This document shows, in pieces, positions 10,013 through 22,274 of a stretch of 64,000 nt of DNA. The notes beneath the pieces were generated by a model that saw nothing but the letters and a program-made list of their open reading frames with translations, did not search any database and was not told the origin of the DNA. Numbering within the stretch: position 1 is the stretch's first letter; each line of letters opens with the position of its first letter. Source of the DNA: Porphyra umbilicalis. Taxonomy: Eukaryota; Rhodophyta; Bangiophyceae; Bangiales; Bangiaceae. The position numbers and the translations under genes were made by a program. The DNA is taken from NCBI GenBank assembly GCA_002049455.2, contig KV918827.1:62001-126000 (forward strand). The letters run 5' to 3'.

Positions 10013-12441
10013 CAGGGAGCCCCCACGATCTCTTGTAGCCCCACCCACGTCCTCTTGTAGCCCACGTGTCATCGTGGGTCGTTTTTTTCGAGATACAACC
10101 CCCATTTTTCACACACACGGTCCGTGGGCATGTGGCCCGGTTGACTGGTCGTTGACCCGCTCCAACCGTGCGGCGTCGTCTCGGCCCCCACCACCTCCAA
10201 CCTCCACAACGTCTTTGTTCATCCTGTGCTGCTTTTTTATCGACTTCGGCGTGTGTGAGTATGTGTGCGTGTGTGTACGTGCATCCTTTGGTTGTTTGTG
10301 GCGGTAGGCATCGCAGATCGGTTGGTGTCCCTTGTTATCTATGTTTCCTCTGCTTTGTGTGCCGCTGCGGATCGACGCGTGCATGTGCCTTCGTGCGTGC
10401 CCTCTAACTTGGTCTGTTTCGGCGTGCGGTTGCTTTTTCTGTTCGCTTCTGTTTCCCGCTTCCTTTTGTACATGTCAACCCGTCTTCTTTTCCTTGCGGA
10501 TAATCTTGATACCCTCGACGTCAGTCGGTATGTTCTCCGAGGGGGGGGAGAGTCGCGAGGGGGGGGGGCGCGTGTGGTCCGGCGGATCGGCCATGAGAGA
10601 ACGTTGATCCGAGTGGAGGGTACCTGGCTTGGCGATGTGGTGGATCGATACGTTTGCCACTTGCTCTCCTTGCCGTGCTTTGTTCTGACTTTGTTCATTC
10701 GCTAGTTGTCCTCTGTATATGTGCGCTTCCTTCTTCGTGGCGGTCCTTTCTTGCTCTCGGTCGTGCTCCCAGCGTGTTTGTGTGGGATCCCACCTCGGCA
10801 CCTCGCCTGGTTCACCTACCGCAGCGCAGATTCAATCAATAAATCAATCCACACGTGTCTGAACTGCTGCCCGGGACAGCTGCCGACATAGTTATTTCCA
10901 AGCCACACGAAGGCATATGTATTTAGGTACCGGAGCGTATTTGTTATCAGGCTCGCATCCGCAGGATGCGCATCCTGGGCTCCATCAGAAGTGTAGCGGA
11001 AACGCCCCCCGATGCGGCATACTGCCGGATTTCAGGCACGTGCGTGCAATACCCTGGCCTTAAGGGCGGTAGCGCGCTTGGCGACGCATCAACACCGGCA
11101 CGCCGGCCGGCTCCATAGCCGCGAGCGCGCACGGGGGCACGTACGGCTGTACGCTGCCGTGACGGGGAGAACGTGGGGCGGGGAAAGGGGTTCCGCCGCC
11201 GCCACCGCAGCGACGGCGGCCCGCTGGCGTCGCGTGACGCCCACAGGAGGGGCCGTCACTCCGCCGCGCAGCGCACCAGCGCACGGCGGGCAGGGCGGCC
11301 GACACGGCGCACGGGCGGGCGGGTGGGACTGATCGCCGCGCGACGGGGCGCCTCTAACCGCGCCGCTAGATGGCCTCAGCAACCGCCGACGTGCCGCCGC
11401 AACAGAAGACGGCGCGCAGGCACGATCAGCCGCGGGTCATTGTGGGCGCGTCGAACCCCGGAAGGCGCTGCGCGCGGTCGCCGCGCGCGACTCGGGGCGG
11501 TGGGGGGGATCAGAGGGGCAGACGCCGTCCGGGCCCTGTGACCCTTGTGGCAGGACAGTCCTTCTCAGCCACGTAACTGTATTCGCTTTTTAGCGTCATC
11601 GCGACCCTTCCAACGCTGACACGCCCTCAGATGCCTGAGGACACGAATGCAGACTGCCACCTCTGAAACGGAGATCAAGTCCCGTTATCTAAGTATATGT
11701 GTGCATCACTACACTTTGAGAGCACCCTGTCCTAAAGGCCAGGGAATCGGGCTCCGACCCAAATTCTCATTTAGATGGACATGTACCAAATCAGGACGAT
11801 CGTCCCATGCCCAGGGCAAAAAAAAACAGTGGCGTTGCGCTTTCGTCGGCATCAGCACTGGTTGCGGGCGGGTAGGACTGCTTGGGTGTGCTCGGCCCGT
11901 GGGAGTGGCGTCTGTTGCGGGGGCGCCTACCCTGTGTGTCAGGAACATCTGCGAATACACCTCCGTGGCTACACGGCCCTGCCGAGGGGCGCGCACAAGC
12001 ATGCGCACGGGCGACGTCGCTTAGGGCTTGGCCAAACGCTTTGTGTCCCCAAACACCTGTCGATTGCTCGACTATACGGGCCGCCGCCGATTCCCAGACA
12101 GCTCCCAGCAGCAGCGATGCCGCTCCAGGTAGGCCCCCCGTCGTGCACACGTGGAGAATTCCCCACTTCCCCGACCGACGACGCGCACAGGCGCCCCTGC
12201 CTGCCAGTGTGGCTGCGTACAAGAGGCGCGTCACTCGGGCGCCGTCACAGCGTCCGGCTCTGTCGATAAGGCGGTGCCCACTTGCGCGAGCGCCTGACCA
12301 GGCACTCGCGCCAATGGCCACCATGGTGGGGGCCCAGCGGGTGCCCCCGCGAGCGACCTCACACCGCCCCATGGACGAGGACGTTGTCCACTCCGCCAAC
12401 CGCGTCTGGCATGTGTGGGGTGGATCCGTCGAGACTGCCAG
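10013..12441. other. intergenic: GT-rich tract and low-complexity GC-rich DNA
   Basis: Contains a TG-rich microsatellite around 10247-10290 and pyrimidine-rich stretches to about 10800, then GC-rich sequence with overlapping ORFs on both strands (plus 11882-12877, minus 11791-12399). None has a recognised motif. Part of the left side may be regulatory or transcribed non-coding sequence. Confidence 0.3.
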
Positions 12442-13915
12442 TCACCTGCACCTCGTCAGCAGAGGGGGCGTGCACGATCGACGGAGGACCGTCGGTGGAG
12501 CACGGCGTTCGCCGCCAGCGCAGGCGCGGCGGTCACCCCGCGTCCCGTCTTGGCGCCGCCCGCCCATCCGCACGGCTCGCTCGTGGGGGACGGGCCACCT
12601 GCCGACACCGCGCTCACGCGCCCCCGTGCGCAGCGCCACACCACCGCCACTCCTAACCGTACCCCTCACCCCCCCCCGCCGCCACTGGCGGTGCCGCCGC
12701 CGCCCCCACCGGCGGCGCCGCCGCGCGTCTCGGCGGCGCGGCTCTCGCCCCCCCCCCCCCCCCCGCCGGCGCCGACGGCGCCCCTCAACCCCCCCCGTCA
12801 AAAGCAGCCCCCCCACCACCGCCACTGCAATCCACGATAGTGACGAGTTCCCCGTCGCCCACAGCACGAGCCCGTAGACGACGCCGAGCGGCAGCATGGC
12901 CACGGCGAAAGTGGCCACCACACAGACGCACGTCAGCAGCGCCCGCGGCGGCCGGCCACGCGGCGCCGGCGCCGGCGGCGTGCCGACGGTCACCCGCACC
13001 GCCGCACCGTCGGCCGCCGCCCGCACCGCGTCGGGGGGCGCGCCAAAGATGCCCGCCGCGGCGGCGGGCGCCCACAGGGGCGCCCACGCAAAAGCACCAC
13101 CACACGCCGTGCAAACGACTACGTCGCAGCCGCCCGCGCGCTCCACGGGCGCCGCGCAGTGGGTGCACAGGCCGACGCGGCCGAGCGCCCACGCGGCCGT
13201 GGCGGTGGCGGCGGCAGTCGGCGTGCCGTCGTCGGGCGACGGGCACGTGTGGGCGCCGCCGGGGGGGGCGGCGCCCCCGCACCACGCGCACGTGGCGGCG
13301 CCGCAGCGGGGGCACTCGATGGCGCGCCGGTCGCAGGTGTCGGCGGCGGCGGCGGCGGCGGCGCCGCCGCCGCCGCCGCCGCCCCCTCCCCTCCCCCGCG
13401 GCTGTTGCGGCAGCGGCTCGAAGCACGCGTCAGCGGCACACACGAGGGGCTCCCCCCCCCCCCCGCCCCCGGCGCTTGGGAGCGCCCCCGCAGGGACCGC
13501 GCGCGGGCGGCGAGGAGCTCCCCCAACACCCCCGCGGCCACGCCCTCGGCAACGGCCGACCCGCAGCCGGGGGACGGACATGTGGGCCACCCGCCGGGCG
13601 AGCCCGCCCAAAAGCGGCGGAGGCAGGCGCTACAATAGGCGTGGCCGCACGACCGCCCGGTGCGCACCACCGCGGGGGCGTCCATGCAAATGCCACACTC
13701 GGCGGGGGCGGGGGGGGGGGGGGGGCAGGGGGGGCCGAGGGGGTGGGGAAGAGCGGGTCTGTCGCCCCAGCCACCGGGGTGAGGGGAGGGGGCGGCCCGC
13801 TGCCGCGGCCGCCGCCGCTTCCGCCAGAGATGGAGGTCCTGGCCTCGGCGACAAATAGCGGGGGGGAGGGCCGCGCCACTCGCGCGTGCGCGAGGAGGGG
13901 GTGGGGCGACGCCAT
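12442..13915 (-). CDS. RBR (RING1-IBR-RING2) E3 ubiquitin ligase with C-terminal membrane helices, frame broken at homopolymers
   Basis: The likely start is ATG 13915 (MASPHPLL). RING1 reads CGICMDAP, then CGHAYCSACLRRF and a CPSPGC pair (about 13560-13703). The IBR follows with CAADACFEP, CPRCG, CAWCG and a terminal His-Cys (about 13240-13445). RING2 has CTHCAAPVERAGGC then CTACGGAF (about 13070-13170). The Cys in GGC is at the position of the catalytic ubiquitin-accepting Cys of RBR ligases. Two hydrophobic segments follow (about 12860-12950 and 12790-12840), suggesting a membrane anchor as in several RBR proteins. The reading frame changes at a 16-G run (13710-13725) and a 13-C run (13452-13464), so the modules lie in three frames. 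The last RING2 zinc pair looks degenerate (AWAP instead of CWxC). Confidence 0.75.
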
Positions 13916-14461
13916 GGTGGACGTCGGGCGGCACGCGCGAGCACCGATGAGGGCGGGCGGGGCGACGGCGGGGTGGGGGGGGAGGGCGGCCCCCAAGAGG
14001 CACAGCCGACGGTTAGGGTACAGCCAGGTCCACCACAAAGGACCGGAGACACGGCCAGTAGCGCAGCGGCGTGGGGAGGGGGCGGCGCGGCACCTCTACC
14101 GCCGCCCGTGCAGATAAAGAGGCGACGTGACCCCCACGGTCAGACGGCGGGCGCGGCGGGCGCGCGAGGTGGGGCGCGGCGGCGGGGGCGGCGGCGGCGC
14201 GGCGCGCGGCGGGGGCCACGAGGACGCCCGGCGGCGGGCGCCCGTGCGGGGTGCCGCGTCATGGCGACCACCCGTAGGCGGGACGACGGGGGGGGCTGGG
14301 GCCCCCAGCCCCCCCCACCGTCCCGCCCACGGGTGGTCCCAGTGGGGGCCCATCCCGCGCGCGCGCAACCACCGCGAGGCGGGGCGCGGCACGGTCCAGC
14401 AGGGATCATCACAATGATTGTGTGGCCTCTGCCACTAGGGGGTTTCAAAAATGCAGGTTGT

Positions 14462-14497
14462 GCTGGACCTGGACCTGGCACCTGGACCTGGCACTCG
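14462..14497. repeat. short GGACCT-type microsatellite
   Basis: Repeated CTGGACCTGGACCTGGCAC units just upstream of the Harbinger transposase gene. It may lie inside the element's left end. Confidence 0.5.
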
Positions 14498-14639
14498 GCG
14501 GAATGCGCATTTGTCCGGCACGAGGGCTTCTCGTCGAAATCTGACCGAAGGCTTCACGACCGTCTAAGAATAGAACTATATTTTGGTCAAGGACCTTGTA
14601 AATTTATGTCCAACTCCATTACGCGAATTCTCGACGGAG

Positions 14640-16116
14640 ATGTGGTGTCACGGGTGCGGGTGCACGCGCCTCACGGTGAACCACGGACTGCGGCCAGCAA
14701 CAACTATGGCGCGCTTCTCGAGCCGGAAGACTGCCATCAGGCGCGCGACGCGGAGTGTACGCTTCTTTGCGCTTGTCATTTGCTTGGAGATGGTCGGGTT
14801 GCTTAGCCCCCAGAGCATCGGTGTCGGCCTGGAGGACGTGTCGCTGGGCTTTTTTTGTTTACTGGTGGAGCAGGATCGCTTGCGCGCACTCCTGCACAAT
14901 CGGTACCTACGCAGGGGCCGGTGCCGGCTACCTAAGAGCCGCCAATGGAGAGAGGTGGTGCTTGATGCACTGCCTGATGACCAGTGGCGCCGGTTCACGC
15001 GAGTCGACCGGGGTACCTACGCCATGCTGGCGGAGTTGCTGGAGCCCCACCTCCCTCGCCAACGTCGGCGGGGGCGTCCCCGCATCTCCTCGGATACGAT
15101 TATGAAGGTGGGGCTGTACCGGCTGGGGCACTACGGGAACGGTGCCAGTACGTTGATAGTGCAGTGTTTTTATATTGTGGGTAGGGTACCATGTGGCGGA
15201 GCGCAGTCGTGTGGATATGTTCCGCCGGCTTGTCCCCCATTGTTCCTCATCTTAATATTTTTTCCTACTTTTTTTCATGCTTGGTTTTTTTTTTCTAGGT
15301 CCTGTTGAGGTGGCAAACAAGTTTGGTATGAGCACAGGAGCAGTCCACAACTGCACAAGGGTGTTCATTGGAGCCGTGAACAAGCTGGCCGAGACGTACA
15401 TCACGTGGCCCTCAGCAGAGAGGCGGGAGGACCTGGCCGAGTACGCCTGGGAGACCTTCGGGTTTCGTGGTTGTGTCGGGTCGACCGACGGTACTACCAG
15501 ACCTCTCGCATACGCCCCCCGCATACAGCCTTGGACGTATTGGGACAGGCATGATCGGTACAGCATCAACCTCCTGCTGGCGTGTGACCACGAGAGAAAC
15601 ATCATCTCGGCCACTCTCGGTTTTACTGGCGCTGCCAGCGACGCCTACGTGCAGCGGCACGCTGACTGGTGTCGCTACCCCGGCCAACATTTTTCTCTCC
15701 TGGAGTATCTTCTGGGTGACAAGGGCATGCATCACACTGCTCGAGTGGTTGGCCCCTACAAAGGGGCTGCTGGGGACAAGCGACCAAACAAGAACTTTAA
15801 CTTCCAGCTGTCACGCCTAAGGGTTGTTTCTGAGCATGTTATTGGTATGTTGAAGGGAAGGTGGATGAGTTTGAGGGAGCTTCGCGTGTCCATTGGCTCC
15901 GAGGGGGATTTTAAGGAGGCTATGGAGTGGATTCTTGCTTGTTGCGTGCTGCACAATGTGTGTAACTCGCTTGGTGATAGAGAGATGATGGCAGACGTGC
16001 CGGCTGAGGCAGCCAATGACGTGCTTCCAGCCGACGGGCAGGCAGAGGAGTGCCGCTCCCGAGTGAGGAGGGATGTGCTTGCTTTTATGAGGGCGACCGG
16101 GCAATACAAGCCTTGA
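14640..16116 (+). CDS. PIF/Harbinger transposase (DDE_Tnp_4), two exons
   Basis: This nuclease would cut and paste a PIF/Harbinger DNA transposon. Exon 1 (to 15147) carries an N-terminal helical, Arg-rich DNA-binding part with RLGHYGNGAS at its end. Exon 2 starts at 15299, and joining gives GASPVEVANKFGMS, the usual helix-turn-helix of the family. The catalytic triad is complete: Asp in STDGT (codon 15487), Asp in AASDAYV (15640) and Glu in SEHVIGMLKGR (15832). The ATG at 14640 gives 441 residues; ATG 14706 gives 419 and is also possible. The ORF is intact apart from the intron, so the transposase may be functional. It converges with the gene at 16886-18927, which may be its accessory DNA-binding protein. 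Confidence 0.88.
15148..15298 (+). other. spliceosomal intron in the Harbinger transposase
   Basis: A 151-nt intron with GTACGT at the 5' end and a T-rich tract ending TTTTCTAG at the 3' end. Removing it restores the conserved transposase frame (GAS then PVEVANKF). It is the clearest intron in the window and shows that this is a eukaryotic genome. Confidence 0.85.
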
Positions 16117-16885
16117 GCGAAATTTCCTTGTCTCTTTTTTTTTTTGGTTCTTTTAATGCCCAACTGCACACTTTGGTTCACCACTGCTCTCGGGCCTGGC
16201 CCGCCCCATCTCTAAGTGACTGGCCACAGTTCGGAGGTCTCATTGCCGAGGTATGTCCCGCCGCCTGCTCCTGATCCCCACTCCTGCCCCCTGCGCCATG
16301 ACAGCCGCCTCCCCGCGATCGACCCCCTCACGTGCCCGCCGTGTCTGTACCGCACTCATGTCCCCTACAACTGCCACAGGTTTCCATGGACAAGAGATCC
16401 AACTCTGGTGCCTTCCGGGTACCTTGCTAAAAGCCATCGCCCAGCCGTGTTGAATGAGCGCACGAGGACCCGCCTGGCGTGCCCTTCCTTTTAATCTGGC
16501 CTGGTTGTGTAGGCGTGACTGGAGGCAACGGCTGCCATCAAAGCAGGCGGTCCAAGCATGTAAACCTGAGTGCATCTCCGTCGCCGCCTAATACAGGGTC
16601 CCTCTGAGCTTCCTGCTCCCCCCCCCCCCCCCCGGCCTCAGATGCCTGGAGGTGGCCGAGCAGCTCGATGAACAGCATTGGGCTTTGACCTTCGGCATCC
16701 CCGCCGACGCCCTCCCCCCAAACGTCACCATATCCACAACATGCAGCTGCTGGTTCGCTGACGGGGTGCCCACCGGCGCCGCCCCGCCTGTCCGCCCACC
16801 CTGCCTCCCCACACCACCCGTCGCACTCCCCCCCAGCCCACGTCCATCGTTTCCACGAAGCTAAAAGCAAGTCCCGTCGTGTATT

Positions 16886-18927
16886 TCACACTGCCCTACT
16901 CCTGCCCCCCCCCCCCCCCAACTCCCCCGTGGACACGGACGCCCCACCAGCACGGTTAAAGGCCTCGGTCGCGTCCTTGGCAGCGGACACGAGCTCGGCA
17001 CTCGGAGTCTCCGAGTGCATCTTGCCAAAGATGTCGAGCTGCTTCTTGTACACCTCCACCCGCGCGAGCATCGCCTCCAAGTTGACTCGCTTATCCGCCA
17101 CGGACGCATTTCTCTCCTCCACCGCAACAGACCGCTCAGCCACGGCCTGCTCGGCACTCTGGCGCCTCTCGTCCAGGTCCATCTGGCGGGCAGCCTTGGC
17201 GGCCTCCTCCGCGGTGCGCCTCTCCGCTGCAGCTTCCTGGACCCTTCGTGCTTCCACGTCCACCGCCGCTTTCTTCTCAGCGACCGCCGCACTCGCAGCA
17301 AAGCCCTCACGCATCACCATCGCCAGAGCATCACCCGCCCCAAGCGCGGCGTGTCCCTCCTGCTCGGCGGCGGACATGCGACTGGACCGCCCGCTTGCCC
17401 CACCACGGGAGCTAGGACGAGGCAACGTCCGCTCCGTTGCCTGGGGTGGCCGGTCTGCCGCGGTCGATGGCCGGTCTTCCGCGGCAGAGGCAGTGGCGGT
17501 GGGTTGGGAGGTCCGCCGAGACGCGACCAACGGGCGGGGGTCAAGACGAGCAGGAAGCTCTCCGTCTTCAATATCGCCAATGTCCGAGTCGGATGCCTTT
17601 GGGTGGGGGCTACTTGAACGCACAGATGTACTTGATTCGCTGCCGTCGCTGTCCTTATCTGCTTCGTCATTACCGGCAGGCGGATTGGTTGTCGCCCTGC
17701 GGCCCGACCGTCGCCCGCGCGCCGACCCGCAGGTAAGTGGGCGTGTCTTGCTCGTCTCGCCCGTGTGGCCGAGCACCTCGGTTGCTTTCTGCAGGAGCTC
17801 TGTCAGGGCTGAGCGCTTGATGTGCCACGACTTGGCCTTGGCATGGTCCATCCTGGCGCGTTCGGCGTCCACGTCCAAGTCCATCGTACCGTCCCCGGTC
17901 TGCCGCCCGATCGACCTGCGCTCCACCACGTACGTCTTGATGCCGTCAATGATGCTCTTGATGGCCGCCCTCTTGATGGTGAATGACAAATTCTTGATCT
18001 CTGGGCGGGTGACCATCCACGCCGCCGCGTTGGCAATTGACAGCTGCTGATTGGCGCTCTGTCTACTCAGCTCCTTGGCCGTGAACTGAACCCACAGGTC
18101 CAAGACGAGCATGCGGACAGGGGCCCCCCATACTTGGTTCGAGTACCGGCCGTCAAGGCCAGGTCGGCCACCATGGCACGGGTCCGCGTCGGGTGCGCGC
18201 CGGCAGGGTTTCGACACCCTCCCTCCCCTCCGCGATACGCCGCCAGCGGACCGCCGACGGTCTTGTCTGCGTGCCCCGCGCGGGCTGTTATCCCGCGCGC
18301 CAGCCCCGTCCCCGTCCGACAACGACTCGGAATGGCGGGAGCTCGGCTGGAAAATCTCGGCATCGAGGCGTTGACTGGGAAGCGCGGTAGCCCCCGTCGC
18401 CAAGCCGGAAGCGTCGAATTGAGTGATAGAAGATGGAAGCGTAGTAGCCCCTGCTATCGCGTCGGCTGGGGTATCCTCGTCAATCTCAAATGGTAAACCA
18501 CCAGGGGGGGGGGGGGGGAGTCTCGATAGACCGTCGCACCCCCAGAGGGTACCCCCATAAACGAGAAATGGTCACCCAATGTTGACGACCCACCCTCCTC
18601 GGAAATGTTGAACGACTGCTGCGTAAACCTCAACGGGTCGGTGAGGTTGCCAGCATCGGCCGCAGCTGGTCGACTGGACCACGGTGGATCATGGAAGGGG
18701 CTCGCACCCCACGTACGATGCGGTGTCCGTGCCGCAAGCAAGGGGGGTAGCTGTGGAGCGGGCTGGGCGGGGACCGCTACGGAAGCGATCGGGGGCAGTC
18801 GCGGAGGGGGAAAACGGAGGGGGGGAAGGGAGTGTCGACGGGGCGGTGCCGCACCCATCCCGTCAATCAAAGACGACGATAGGACGGAAGGGAGTGGGGG
18901 CAACCGCGGGGGTGGCGGGTCCGACAT
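16886..18927 (-). CDS. coiled-coil protein, probable Harbinger accessory protein, one homopolymer frameshift
   Basis: The start is at ATG 18927 (MSDPPPPRLPP) with a Pro-rich N terminus. The frame breaks at a run of 15 G (18504-18518, C on the coding strand) and resumes as GGLPFEIDEDTPADAIAG in the next frame, continuing to TGA 16886-16888, for about 680 residues. The middle (about 18150-17750) is a compact, probably helical domain with a conserved-looking WVQFTAKELSRQS and RPEIKNLSFTIKRAAIKSI. The last 150 residues are a long Ala/Glu/Arg coiled coil. Harbinger elements usually encode a transposase plus a Myb/SANT-like DNA-binding partner with a helical tail; the convergent position supports that role, but no Myb tryptophan pattern was confirmed. 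Confidence 0.55.
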
Positions 18928-18999
18928 GGCTGCAGGTCTGCGTGGGGAATCACAGACAAACAAACCGCCATCACAAGCCCACAGAAAAGCAACCGCCGC

Positions 19000-20571
19000 A
19001 GGCAAGCAAGGACTGATGAGAACCAAACCAGGTGGGACAGTGAGAACCACGTCCACCGTGTGCAATTTGGGTCATGCTATCGCGCAGGCTCAAATGTGCT
19101 CCCAGGTAGCTGCCTCGAGAACATACATGTACAACGCCGCCCGCAGTCGACACCTGCTCTCCAACATACCAGTGCAGCACCCGCCACTGCCCCGTGCGGC
19201 ACTCGTAGAAGCACAAGCAGACGGGTGCGCGCCGTCGCGCTCGGCCCGCCAGCGAGCGCCCGGTGCTCGTTGCTCTGAGGTGTGCATGCGGCCACCAAAC
19301 ACCGCAAGGGTCACGCTTCCCACTGCATATGTAGCGATGTTGCGGGCACAACAAACACGCCGTTCACACGCGTACTGCCCACCGCCAGCGCCGCCGCCGT
19401 GCGTGTGAGGAGCAGAGGGGAGCTTTCCGATGGGTCCCGCAGCTGACAAACGTACGCCAGCCATCCGGACTGGCTGAGCTGGACAACGCTGACGGTGTTT
19501 TGGGTATCTCAAAGAGGGAACCACTCTGGCCACCGATTTCTGCCCCACCTACGCGAATGCCCTGTGCTCTCAGCAGCTGACACTGAGAAGTGCTTGCAAA
19601 AAAGGGACTTGGCCAGCAGCGCTGTCTGCGTCACGTCTGGCCATTCGGTTCAAAGAGCTGGTCAGCACGAAAAATGCTGGCTGCCAAGCTCGCCCCTGTC
19701 CGTCCTCAGGACACCCCACCGCCACAAAAATGAAGGCCGTGTGCGGAGCCGGCTGCCCAACGGGTCAACGTTGGCCCCGAAGGCGCGCTCGTCTGGAGGA
19801 CTCAGGGGGCATCGCTTCCTGGGCCTCCTGCTATCTGCGATTTTGATGGGTGGGAGGGCTCTGTGCGAGGCCGTGCCGCCCCAGTTTAGCCAACCGCCAG
19901 GCCGAGCCCTCCATCACCACCGAAGCACCCTTGATCCAGAGGGGTGGACGAAATGAGGGCGACGGACAGGCGTTGGGAGGACGTGTGCTACCTCGAGACG
20001 GCGGCTGAAGCCAATCAGATTGGTCCGTCATCGGTGCGGGTGGATCAACCACCAGGTCCGTCAGCCAGCCGCTTCGCTGTGCGATGGACGACGTAAAGCG
20101 CTCCCACGCCTTCCATCAATAATCAATACTTACTGCCAGCGACAAAGTTCGGAGATGGACAGATCAATTTCTGGACCCCTTCAACCAAATACCCCACAGT
20201 GGTGAAGAAAACCTGTGGTGACTCCGTGATGCGTTTACGTAGCAACTCGGAAATCGAGTCTGACAGCCGTGGATTGGGCGCGGGATGGGCTGGACCTGGT
20301 GGCCAGGTGAGCCTGCTTTTATGAACCAACCTACTTGAGGGAGGTCCGTTGAAGCCCCGCGGGGTGCGCGCGACCAATCATTCTGTCGTGACGTGGCTCT
20401 TGCTTCCTGCACCGCTGCATGCGAGGAACTCGCTGCCTGATTGGCCCATAAGGGGGATGTTCCTCGTGGATGAGTCGGATCAGACCGGTCCAGATTTTGA
20501 GGTGGCCGCCGAGATCTAGCAATGGGCGGTGCTTGCGCCTCGCACACAAGGTCCAAGGCCACACGCCAGTA
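19000..20571. other. no recognised gene; possible right end of the Harbinger element
   Basis: Only overlapping short ORFs are present. No inverted copy of the 14.4-14.6 kb sequence was found here by eye, so the Harbinger termini remain unplaced. Confidence 0.3.
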
Positions 20572-21295
20572 CAGTCATTATTCGGTTATATCCAACGCCA
20601 TTTGTTTACAGTCGCTGACAGTACTTAGGTTCCTCTGGCTCGACTTGCGATCGGCTGCCGTGAGGTGATTTCAATCCTACTGGGAAGAAAGAGAAGTACG
20701 AAAGATAGCATTTACGCGGAACTCGGACGCGAAGAAATCCAATTTTACATGCCTGCGCAGAACCTGATCGCGCAAGAGTGTGCCTCGTACCAACCCACCA
20801 TGCCCCATCACTCTTCATCGTCCGCCCCAGCCAAATGCACGTCAACCGCTTCATCGACAGCCTCAACATCGGTCTCAGCCAGCGCCCAGCGACGCATCAC
20901 CTGCGCATGGTCGGACCGCTTACGCTCTTGAACTCGCGCTGCAGCGTCGTGTGGGCCATCATGGCTACTAGAGAAGACACATCCAAGTTTTCGTTGTCAG
21001 CAACAGGCTGAACGTCATCAGGATGGCCTCTGAGCTCAGCGTTGGCCCTGTTGGGCAGGCAGTCCGCCTTCAGGCAGACCGGCGGGTAATCTGCGAGGGC
21101 AACATTGCGTTCCATTCCTTCAGGATGAGCTCGGAATTGTGTAAGTTGACCCGACCTGAGAATAAGCTCAACAGGTGGACCATAAATGTGTTTGCAGTCC
21201 ACATTCCCCGTTCTCTCGGCGCCTGTGGTGCGTTCTTCGGCCCGGTTATATCCACTGTGGATATAACCGGGACGGATTTCACCGAATAATGACTG
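20572..21295. mobile_element. mariner-like MITE with TA target duplication
   Basis: Terminal inverted repeats CAGTCATTATTCGG (20572-20585) and its exact complement (21282-21295) are flanked by TA on both sides. A CAGT start with TA flanks is typical of Tc1/mariner-type elements. The motif GGTTATATCCA follows the left TIR and recurs in a perfect palindrome near the right end. No transposase ORF is present, so it must be mobilised in trans. Confidence 0.78.
21241..21271. repeat. 31-bp perfect palindrome inside the MITE
   Basis: Two 15-nt arms, CCCGGTTATATCCAC and its complement, around a single base. One arm matches the subterminal motif of the element's left end, so it may be a transposase binding site in duplicate or a relic of a second terminus. 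Confidence 0.8.
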
Positions 21296-21764
21296 TACAC
21301 TACTACCTACAGGGGGTTTCCTATTGCTGACCTCCAAAAAATGGCAGTTGCAGAGTGGTTGCAATCATTCAACAGCGTACGTGGACCAATGGAAAGGCTA
21401 CAAATCATGCGAGCTCCTTACACTGTCTTATCATGCAGCTCTGCGCCACGCCTAGTCAAGGCTGCTCTTCTGGGTCTGGGCATTACACTTCATCAGTGAA
21501 AGCTGTGCTGCAACGTGCTGAAATTCTAGTGGTCGATACAAAATTGGGTCGCGACCCCATTACGGACCCCGGCTGATGGCCGCTCTGAGCGGGGTCGCCG
21601 GCGTCACCGGATCAGCAGCGGTCCGACGTGATCCGGGGCGGATCACGTCTTGCCCGCGCCTCGTCCTGCAGGCGATTTTATACCTTCTTTTCCCTGTCGA
21701 CGCTGCCTGGTCGCCGTCCTTTTGAGGTGGGGCGCAATATGGCGGATGACGACGAAGAGCGAAA

Positions 21765-21941
21765 GTACTCTGAGTCAGAATCCGTCGTCAGAACGAGCAT
21801 CGTAGCACATGCGACCCTCTGACAACCCCGTGTACATGGACTCGTATATCTGCTTGCTATCTTTTTTGTGGGAAGTGCACGTGCTCTGGCGGTGCTGTAT
21901 TATGCAGCGCACCATACAGCTCAGCAGAATGAGCCAAAGAA
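21765..21941 (+). repeat. 177-bp direct repeat, copy A
   Basis: About 90% identical, without gaps, to 22098-22274 (offset 333 bp). It follows a short acidic ORF (MADDDEERKYSESE) that ends at a TGA inside the repeat. The same TGA and the following hydrophobic reading (VHGLVYLLAIFFVG) are kept in both copies. Confidence 0.85.
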
Positions 21942-22097
21942 CAGTCAAAATGCATACACACAGCCGGAGTTATGCCCGTTTTCCCACCAGATCGCTTGAC
22001 TCGGCCGGCATGCCCGGGTACCAAATCGGTCGGGGGGGTCTGTCGGTGCCACAAGGCACAACCAGAAGCTCCCCATATGATAGCTAGGGTAACTGGG

Positions 22098-22274
22098 GTA
22101 CTCTGAGTCAGAATCCGTCGTCAGAACGAGCATCGGAGCACTTGCGACCCTCTGACAACCCCGTGTACATGGACTCGTATATCTGCTTGCTATCTTTTTT
22201 GTGGGAAATGCACGTGCTCTGGCGGTGCCGGTTTATGCGATACACCGCACAGTGCAGCAGAATAAGCCAAAGAA
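22098..22274 (+). repeat. 177-bp direct repeat, copy B
   Basis: Partner of 21765-21941; it begins GTACTCTGAGTCAGAATCCG as copy A does and diverges after the AGCCAAAGAA motif. It indicates a local segmental duplication. Confidence 0.85.

Noticed and set aside
11882-12877. Plus-strand ORF of 331 codons and its minus-strand rival
   Set aside because: No motif, overlaps the RBR gene's 3' end, and both strands are equally open.
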